Assembly (NCBI GenBank): GCA_031268525.1
Contig: JAIRXA010000161.1
Coordinates: 1-10,179 of the forward strand
From: Coriobacteriales bacterium
GTDB lineage: Bacteria > Actinomycetota > Coriobacteriia > Coriobacteriales > UBA8131
Direction of reading: 5' to 3'
DNA length: 10,179 nt
The notes under the pieces were generated by a model. The model made no database searches. It saw nothing but the letters and a program-made list of their open reading frames with translations, and was not told the DNA's origin. This document shows, in pieces, positions 6,320-10,179 of this stretch; positions within the stretch are counted from its first letter, which is position 1; each line of letters opens with the position of its first letter. A program made the translations under genes and the position numbers.

Positions 6320-7984
6320 ATGGAAATGAATCGAAGGAACTTTCTGAAGGGAGCAGCCCTGGCAGGCGGCACGGCTGCGGTTGTGGGCCTGGCGGGATGT
6401 TCGCAACCAGGCGGCGGAACGGCGTCTGCGGCGGACGCTACCGGAGCGGCGATAACCTGGGACGAGGAATATGACGTGGTGATCGTCGGCGGCGGCGGGG
6501 CTGGTCTTACCGCAGCCATCACCGTCGCAGAGACCGACGCTGACGCACAGGTCGTGATCCTTGAGAAGCTGTCTTCTCCGGGGGGCAGCACGATCGTCAG
6601 TGGTGGCAATATCGGCGCCATGGGTACCGATAATCTTCTGGCCTTTGCCGAGGAGACCGGAAACGATATCTACAAAGATGACAGCTTCGAAATGTATCTC
6701 GAGGACAAACTGGCAGCCGGTTGCTACTATAGCGATCCGGAGATAGCGCGCGTGTTCTGCTTCAATTCGCGCGACAACTTCAACTGGCTGGAATCCCTGG
6801 GTATCAAATGGAATGGCTCACGCCCCTACGAGGAGCCCGTTGAAATACCGTCTGACTTTTCAAAATCAGCTACCATGCAGGCTTCTCAGTATCTTATGAC
6901 CTATAATGACGAGGGCCTGTCTTCCATGATCAACCAGAAGATTCGTTACAATATCGGCTCCAAGTATAAGGATATGAGTGGCGGCGGCGGCAACTTTCAG
7001 TGCCTTTTGGATACCGTCAATACCTACTCGAATATCACGATCGTCTGCGACTCTCCGGTCAAGAGTATTGCTCGTGCAGAACCCTTCAGCGGAGACGTGC
7101 AGGGTGTCGTCCTTGAAGACGGCACGGCAATCCGTGCAAAACGTGCCGTGATTCTGGCGGCCGGTGGTTTTGGCGGCAACGGAGAGATGCTCCATATGTT
7201 TGACCCTCGCATCGATCCGGCCACCAAGACCAGTGGCGGTATCGGAAATACCGGCGATATGATCATTGCGGCTCAGCTTGTTGGGGGCCAGACTCTCAAT
7301 ATGCACTGCATCCAGATCGACTTCGGCGGCAGCGCCAAAGAACCTTCGATGAGCGGTAATGTGAACTCCAACCCCTTTGGCGGAGCGGCTGATTACATCG
7401 AAGTGGGTAAGGATGGTAAGCGCTTCTGGACCGAAAAAGACTCTGACGAGCAGTACATGGACGCGGAGCTTCAGACTCTGCATCGACTGGGCTATACGTC
7501 TTGGTTCAAGATTGGTGACAGCCAGTCGGTTGCCGAAAACAGGACCCAGGAAAACCTGGACTCATTCAGTGCGAACTATGGCAGTATCTGTCAGAGTATT
7601 GAAGAGGTGGCAGGTGTGGTAGGCTGCGACGCGGCTACCCTTCAGGAGACGGTCGATCGATACAATTCGTTTATCGATACCCAGAAGGACACGGAGTTTG
7701 GAAAACAGAAATCCTTATTGGCCCATAAGATAGAAGCGCCGCCCTTCTATGTCTTCGAAGCTGCTTACTACTGCCGTACGACTCCGGGCGGACTGCGGAT
7801 AAACACCAGTGCCCAAATCCTTGATCTATTCGGTCAGCCTATTCCGCGGTTGTTTGGTTGCGGTGAGATCACCGGCAATACGCATGGACGTTTTCGCAAC
7901 AACGGCGGCGACAGCTGGTGCGACAGCACCTGCTTTGGACGAATTGCCGGGGCTGGCGCCGTGGCCACCGATCCCGTAGCATGA
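6320..7984 (+). CDS. Tat-exported lipoprotein FAD-dependent reductase (fumarate reductase-like)
   Basis: This 554-residue flavoprotein belongs to the FAD_binding_2 group (flavocytochrome c fumarate reductase, urocanate reductase, ketosteroid dehydrogenase). NRRNFLKGAAL at 4-14 is a Tat signal and LAGC (C27) a lipobox, so it is probably a lipid-anchored protein outside the membrane. The dinucleotide-binding motif VVIVGGGGAGLTAA lies at 53-66; a late FAD-binding segment, GEITGN..HGRFRNNGGDSW, ends in CFGRIAGAGA. It lacks a heme domain. RFWTEKDSD (368-376) and CRTTPGG (485-491) stand where known fumarate reductases carry ...E-ITTRD and HTMGG, so the usual catalytic Arg and substrate His appear replaced and the substrate is probably not fumarate. 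Start: GGAGG at 6311-6315 precedes the ATG at 6320; ATG 6326 is possible. The next gene downstream is a membrane LuxR-type regulator. The electron donor is not in the window. Confidence 0.88.
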   Translation: MEMNRRNFLKGAALAGGTAAVVGLAGCSQPGGGTASAADATGAAITWDEEYDVVIVGGGGAGLTAAITVAETDADAQVVILEKLSSPGGSTIVSGGNIGAMGTDNLLAFAEETGNDIYKDDSFEMYLEDKLAAGCYYSDPEIARVFCFNSRDNFNWLESLGIKWNGSRPYEEPVEIPSDFSKSATMQASQYLMTYNDEGLSSMINQKIRYNIGSKYKDMSGGGGNFQCLLDTVNTYSNITIVCDSPVKSIARAEPFSGDVQGVVLEDGTAIRAKRAVILAAGGFGGNGEMLHMFDPRIDPATKTSGGIGNTGDMIIAAQLVGGQTLNMHCIQIDFGGSAKEPSMSGNVNSNPFGGAADYIEVGKDGKRFWTEKDSDEQYMDAELQTLHRLGYTSWFKIGDSQSVAENRTQENLDSFSANYGSICQSIEEVAGVVGCDAATLQETVDRYNSFIDTQKDTEFGKQKSLLAHKIEAPPFYVFEAAYYCRTTPGGLRINTSAQILDLFGQPIPRLFGCGEITGNTHGRFRNNGGDSWCDSTCFGRIAGAGAVATDPVA

Positions 7985-7996
7985 TATTTTGTTGAC

Positions 7997-8017
7997 GCCT
8001 TGCTGATGCCTTGCTGA
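7997..8017 (+). repeat. 10-bp direct repeat, period 11
   Basis: GCCTTGCTGA occurs at 7997-8006 and 8008-8017, separated by one base, just after the flavoreductase stop codon. It is non-coding and looks like another slippage product. Confidence 0.8.
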
Positions 8018-8048
8018 ACGAGTAGCCCTTCTCGCAAGCCCTCATTTT

Positions 8049-8077
8049 GTCAGCCGACACCCTTCGTGTCGGCTGAC
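8049..8077 (+). terminator. Stem-loop terminator after the flavoreductase gene
   Basis: GTCAGCCGACAC (8049-8060), a CCTTC loop (8061-8065) and GTGTCGGCTGAC (8066-8077) form a perfect 12-bp stem, 65 bases after the stop codon. The following bases (TCTCGATTCT) are only half T, so intrinsic termination may be inefficient. On the minus strand an A-run follows instead, so it is oriented for the plus strand. It separates the reductase from the regulator transcript. Confidence 0.7.
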
Positions 8078-8137
8078 TCTCGATTCTGGCGATTTCATCC
8101 GGGCGTTTCCCCAGAAAGACCCGCCGGAGAGGAAGGC

Positions 8138-8167
8138 GAGAGAAGACGAGAGAGGACGGGAGAGGAC
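8138..8167 (+). repeat. Three 10-bp tandem purine-rich repeats upstream of the regulator
   Basis: Units GAGAGAAGAC (8138-8147), GAGAGAGGAC (8148-8157) and GGGAGAGGAC (8158-8167) follow one another without gaps. The 10-bp period is about one helical turn, placing equal bases on one face of the DNA. AGACGAGA (8144-8151) can pair with TCTCGTCT (8186-8193). The array lies about 110 bases before the regulator start and could be a protein-binding array or a slippage-prone tract. Confidence 0.75.
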
Positions 8168-8203
8168 GACACGCAGACTTTCTCTTCTCGTCTCGAATTT
8201 ATT

Positions 8204-8244
8204 TTGGACACAAGGTAAAATATTACAAGATGTCAGGGGGACAT
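8204..8244 (+). promoter_or_regulatory. AT-rich putative promoter with small inverted repeat
   Basis: An AT-rich stretch contains TTGGAC (8204-8209), similar to a -35 box, but a good -10 hexamer at the right distance is not evident (CAAGAT at 8226-8231, spacer 16, is weak). ATGTC (8230-8234) and GACAT (8240-8244) form an inverted repeat around AGGGG, a possible operator. The stretch 7985-8277 otherwise holds only the features listed. Confidence 0.3.
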
Positions 8245-8277
8245 GTTGCCTATCTCCAATAGATTAGGATGAATGCC

Positions 8278-8976
8278 ATGTCGCGAGGGCACGGTCAGAC
8301 GCGTAGTGAGGTCATGCAGCTCTTCCCGGCTTTTCTCTGGCCTTTTGGTTTTGCCTTTCAGGGCATATGGACAGCTCTGATCGTGCGCCATAAGGCGATA
8401 GATTACGGATCAGTGGATATTCACCTGTACTATTACTGCATTTTGGGCGGTCTGTACCTCGCGGTCCTTATCTACTTCCTCATCAGAAAGAACCCCAAAC
8501 AGGTCGTTCCTCATTTCTCATTGTGCTGCCTGGGCTTTGTCCTCATGTTTGGCTCTACCCTCCTGCTTTCCCTGCCGGTGTTCTCGGGGTCGTCCTTTGT
8601 TGCGGCACTCGGTATAACCTGTGCTGCTCTTGGCTCCTGCCTTACGATGCTTTTCTGGGGCTACTTCTTCTGCCAGCAATCTTTGGGACATGCTCTCGTC
8701 TATATCATCAGCGCTCGGCTCGTCAGTTTTCTCTTCCTGCCGATTTATCCCCTCTTTTCTTCTTATGGCGAGAGCGTTCAGCTCCTGCTTTTTGCCATCG
8801 GAACCTTTGTGTGTCTTGCCATTTCGCTGAATTCTTTAAAGCATCCTCAAAAAACGACATCGCAGAACGTGAGCGAAAGAGCAGGTTTTCTTGTTTCAAA
8901 TTTCAGACTTCGCCCAACCTGTACACTCCAACCAACGCCTTCACCTCTTTTAAAAAATGCGGGGGGGGGGGGATAA
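8278..8976 (+). CDS. Membrane LuxR-type regulator, N-terminal part (TM1-TM6), frame broken at poly-G
   Basis: The 232-residue product is the first half of a regulator split by a run of twelve G. Six hydrophobic segments are visible at about residues 15-36, 52-69, 80-103, 107-131, 139-160 and 167-187. A linker (188-228) rich in Thr, Pro and Ser follows, then GGGG and a TAA stop at 8974-8976. No DNA-binding domain is in this part. I prefer the ATG at 8278 because AGGA (8266-8269) lies 8 bases upstream; the ATG at 8269 overlaps that site. With 11 or 14 G the frame continues into the downstream part, giving about 522 residues. With 10 or 13 G it ends at 9090-9092. As written this is either an OFF phase variant, a pseudogene or a sequencing error in the homopolymer. 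Confidence 0.8.
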   Translation: MSRGHGQTRSEVMQLFPAFLWPFGFAFQGIWTALIVRHKAIDYGSVDIHLYYYCILGGLYLAVLIYFLIRKNPKQVVPHFSLCCLGFVLMFGSTLLLSLPVFSGSSFVAALGITCAALGSCLTMLFWGYFFCQQSLGHALVYIISARLVSFLFLPIYPLFSSYGESVQLLLFAIGTFVCLAISLNSLKHPQKTTSQNVSERAGFLVSNFRLRPTCTLQPTPSPLLKNAGGGG

Positions 8977-9847
8977 AGCCCTTCAAGAGCCTCCTTCACA
9001 GGGCATGGGGCAAAGCATGGGGCACAGTAGGGGAGTCTTCAAATCGTATTGGCAGCTTCTCGCAGCTTTTGCGATCTACAGCTTCATCCTGACCTTACGG
9101 AGCCCTCTCGACCTCCAGGTGAACCCTTCACTTTTCTTTGTCCTGAATTACGGCGGTATCGCCATAGTCATTCTCTTGTTCTGGGCTATCCTGGTTCGTC
9201 GGCCACCTGTCCCCTTTGAGCGCCTTCTTCAACTTCTCCTTTCTATCTTTGCCGTGGGATTTGTTCTGCTCCCCTTTATGCAGGGCGTCATGAGTCCAAT
9301 CCCCTCTGTGCTGTTCTTTATCGCAACTGCCCTGATTTACATGATGGTCTGGATGGCGGTTATCGACCTTGGGCAGCGTTCATCTGCTCACCCCTATCTA
9401 CTCATATCCGCCTGGGGTGCCTGTTATGGCTGTCCGCGCATTCTCTATCTTTTCATTCGCGCCTATCTTCCCGGTCTGGAGGCAAACGGCATTGCTTCTC
9501 TGGCGATATCCATGCTGTCGCTCTTCAGTCTTTTTGTTGCGCTCATCTTGCTTTCTGGCAAACGACCCGCAGGCGTCATGCCATTTTTCTCAAGGCTTCA
9601 AAACGCGCAGCCTTTGAGCGACGAATTGTCTGACGGCGACGCACCGTGGGAACGCCTTGCCCACGAATACCATTTGACGCCTCGTGAGGAGGAGGTTTTT
9701 GAGCTGCTCTTTAAGGGTCATTCGCGAAGCTATATATCTGAAAGCCTGTTCATCTCCGAAAATACCGTCAAGGCCCACACCAAAAACATCTATCGAAAAT
9801 TGGGCATACATTCTCGACACGAGTTGGAGAAAATCATCGATACCTGA
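8957..9847 (+). CDS. Membrane LuxR-type regulator, C-terminal part (TM7-TM12 plus HTH)
   Basis: This frame holds six further hydrophobic segments, then a polar linker and a LuxR-type helix-turn-helix of about 60 residues at the C-terminus. The HTH has LTPREEEVFELL, then IS-ENTVKAH and NIYRKLGIHSRHEL, matching the family pattern. With the upstream part this gives the twelve-helix (two six-helix bundles) plus HTH layout of Eggerthellaceae membrane regulators. The frame opens at an ATG (8957-8959) immediately before the poly-G run, but no Shine-Dalgarno precedes it. In-frame ATGs at 9005 and 9017 are also weakly supported. I therefore read it as the 3' part of one gene rather than an independent one, though re-initiation could give a six-helix form. 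Target genes are unknown; the reductase upstream is the obvious candidate. Confidence 0.8.
   Translation: MRGGGDKALQEPPSQGMGQSMGHSRGVFKSYWQLLAAFAIYSFILTLRSPLDLQVNPSLFFVLNYGGIAIVILLFWAILVRRPPVPFERLLQLLLSIFAVGFVLLPFMQGVMSPIPSVLFFIATALIYMMVWMAVIDLGQRSSAHPYLLISAWGACYGCPRILYLFIRAYLPGLEANGIASLAISMLSLFSLFVALILLSGKRPAGVMPFFSRLQNAQPLSDELSDGDAPWERLAHEYHLTPREEEVFELLFKGHSRSYISESLFISENTVKAHTKNIYRKLGIHSRHELEKIIDT
8961..8972 (+). repeat. Twelve-G homopolymer, putative phase-variation tract
   Basis: Twelve consecutive G lie in the linker between predicted TM6 and TM7 of the regulator. The run is preceded by AAAAAATGC. Long coding poly-G tracts slip during replication and are classic contingency elements. 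The reading frame upstream meets TAA two bases past the run; removing one G or adding two joins the two halves. Confidence 0.9.
9003..9024 (+). repeat. 10-bp direct repeat, period 12, just past the poly-G tract
   Basis: GCATGGGGCA occurs at 9003-9012 and 9015-9024, encoding GMGQSMGHS in the downstream frame. The period of 12 keeps the frame. It lies in the same cytoplasmic linker as the poly-G tract, so this loop tolerates length change. Confidence 0.75.
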
Positions 9848-9883
9848 CCCGATCACGTGAGCATGTGCGACTTCCCTTCCCGA

Positions 9884-9902
9884 ACGGGCGGTCAGAGCCC
9901 GT
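9884..9902 (-). repeat. Copy of the dispersed hairpin repeat after the regulator gene
   Basis: ACGGGC (9884-9889), a seven-base loop and GCCCGT (9897-9902) form a 6-bp stem 36 bases after the regulator stop codon. Bases 9885-9901 are the exact reverse complement of 1563-1579 in the divergent spacer. There is no T-run on the plus strand, so terminator activity is uncertain. Confidence 0.75.
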
Positions 9903-9916
9903 CCCTCCACAGACTA

Positions 9917-9974
9917 AAGCAGGACAGAAGGCGAACGTTCGCCTTGTCGGTAGATTGCCAAACTGAGCGTCCCC
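9917..9974 (+). repeat. Left 58-bp inverted arm
   Basis: Begins AAGCAGGACAG and ends GAGCGTCCCC. It is the exact reverse complement of 10122-10179. The palindrome AAGGCGAACGTTCGCCTT lies at 9928-9945. Confidence 0.95.
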
Positions 9975-10084
9975 TTAGATAGCATAGTAGTGTTGACAGG
10001 GTAACTGCACGTAATTCGGCTGGCCTTTCTGATTCTGAAGGGTGAGAGACGACACATTGCCGACAGTTTCTGGACAGACGGACG

Positions 10085-10124
10085 TAGACAGGGGGACGTG
10101 TGAGTAGACAGGGGTAGACAGGGG
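10085..10124 (+). repeat. Three TAGACAGGGG units in the element core
   Basis: TAGACAGGGG occurs at 10085-10094, 10105-10114 and 10115-10124. The last two are directly adjacent, and the third overlaps the first three bases of the right arm. The first and third are each followed by GACG after one additional G. Confidence 0.85.
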
Positions 10125-10179
10125 GACGCTCAGTTTGGCAATCTACCGACAAGGCGAACGTTCGCCTTCTGTCCTGCTT
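10122..10179 (-). repeat. Right 58-bp inverted arm
   Basis: Begins GGGGACGCTC and ends GTCCTGCTT at the last base of the window. It carries the second copy of the 18-base palindrome at 10151-10168. The arm may continue outside the window. Confidence 0.95.

Larger units (their letters stand above)
9917..10179. mobile_element. Non-autonomous inverted-repeat element (MITE-like), possibly truncated by the window end
   Basis: Two perfect 58-base inverted arms (9917-9974 and 10122-10179) enclose a 147-base core (9975-10121) without a convincing gene. The arms match at all 58 positions. Each carries an 18-base palindrome. The core ends in TAGACAGGGG repeats and GGGGGACG segments. This type of sequence often surrounds REP-associated tyrosine transposase (IS200-like Y1_Tnp) genes, but no transposase is here. 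Target-site duplications cannot be judged because the window stops at the last base of the right arm. The folded RNA or single strand would be a very long hairpin. Confidence 0.65.

Noticed and set aside
6093..6329. 78-codon open frame between the peptidoglycan-binding gene and the flavoreductase
   Set aside because: No ribosome-binding site, no recognisable motif, overlaps the reductase start, and covers the operator-like sites.
8523..9092. Third open frame running through the poly-G tract
   Set aside because: It overlaps the transmembrane coding frames and its translation upstream of the tract is not family-like. It matters only as the end point for a 10-G or 13-G allele.
9928..9945. LexA/SOS-box reading of GCGAACGTTCGC
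   Set aside because: Gram-positive LexA boxes have GAAC and GTTC separated by four bases. Here they are directly joined, and no SOS gene follows.
9993..9998. TTGACA as a -35 box in the element core
   Set aside because: No acceptable -10 hexamer lies 16-18 bases downstream and no gene follows.
9892..10152. 86-codon minus-strand frame across the inverted-repeat element
   Set aside because: It is made of arm and repeat sequence and shows no domain; there is no sign of a transposase fragment.

Overview
The window looks like part of a moderately GC-rich actinobacterial chromosome, most probably class Coriobacteriia (Eggerthellaceae-like gut anaerobe). This is inference from gene content: a multi-cluster ferredoxin-type protein, a Tat-exported lipoprotein flavoreductase, and a LuxR-type regulator with twelve predicted membrane helices. 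That combination is characteristic of the family. No rRNA or other taxonomic marker is present.

Layout. Positions 13-1383 (minus strand) encode a protein with several [4Fe-4S] motifs. A divergent spacer (1384-1683) carries three copies of a hairpin-forming dispersed repeat. A plus-strand housekeeping cluster follows: mazG (1684-2616), eno (2662-3951), an isoprenyl diphosphate synthase (4010-5068) and, 8 bases further on, a peptidoglycan-binding-domain protein (5077-6090) whose C-terminal half may be a decayed amidase. After a 229-base spacer with operator-like sites comes a Tat/lipobox flavoprotein reductase (6320-7984). A 12-bp perfect stem-loop (8049-8077) probably ends that unit. The next spacer holds three helically phased 10-bp repeats.

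The most striking locus is 8278-9847. It encodes a membrane-bound LuxR-type regulator broken into two frames exactly at an uninterrupted run of twelve G (8961-8972). The first part has six predicted membrane helices; the second has six more and the LuxR DNA-binding domain. Losing one G (or gaining two) would fuse them into one 522-residue (or 523-residue) protein. This is what a slipped-strand phase-variable switch looks like, and it sits in the TM6-TM7 loop directly downstream of a secreted reductase that the regulator could control.

The right end (9917-10179) is a 58-bp perfect inverted repeat around a 147-base non-coding core, resembling a non-autonomous mobile element. The window stops exactly at the last base of the right arm. 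Short direct duplications (10-27 bp periods, one of 56 bp) recur throughout, suggesting that slippage is a common mutational process here.

Limits: all family assignments come from reading translated motifs. No database search, structure prediction or RNA folding was run.
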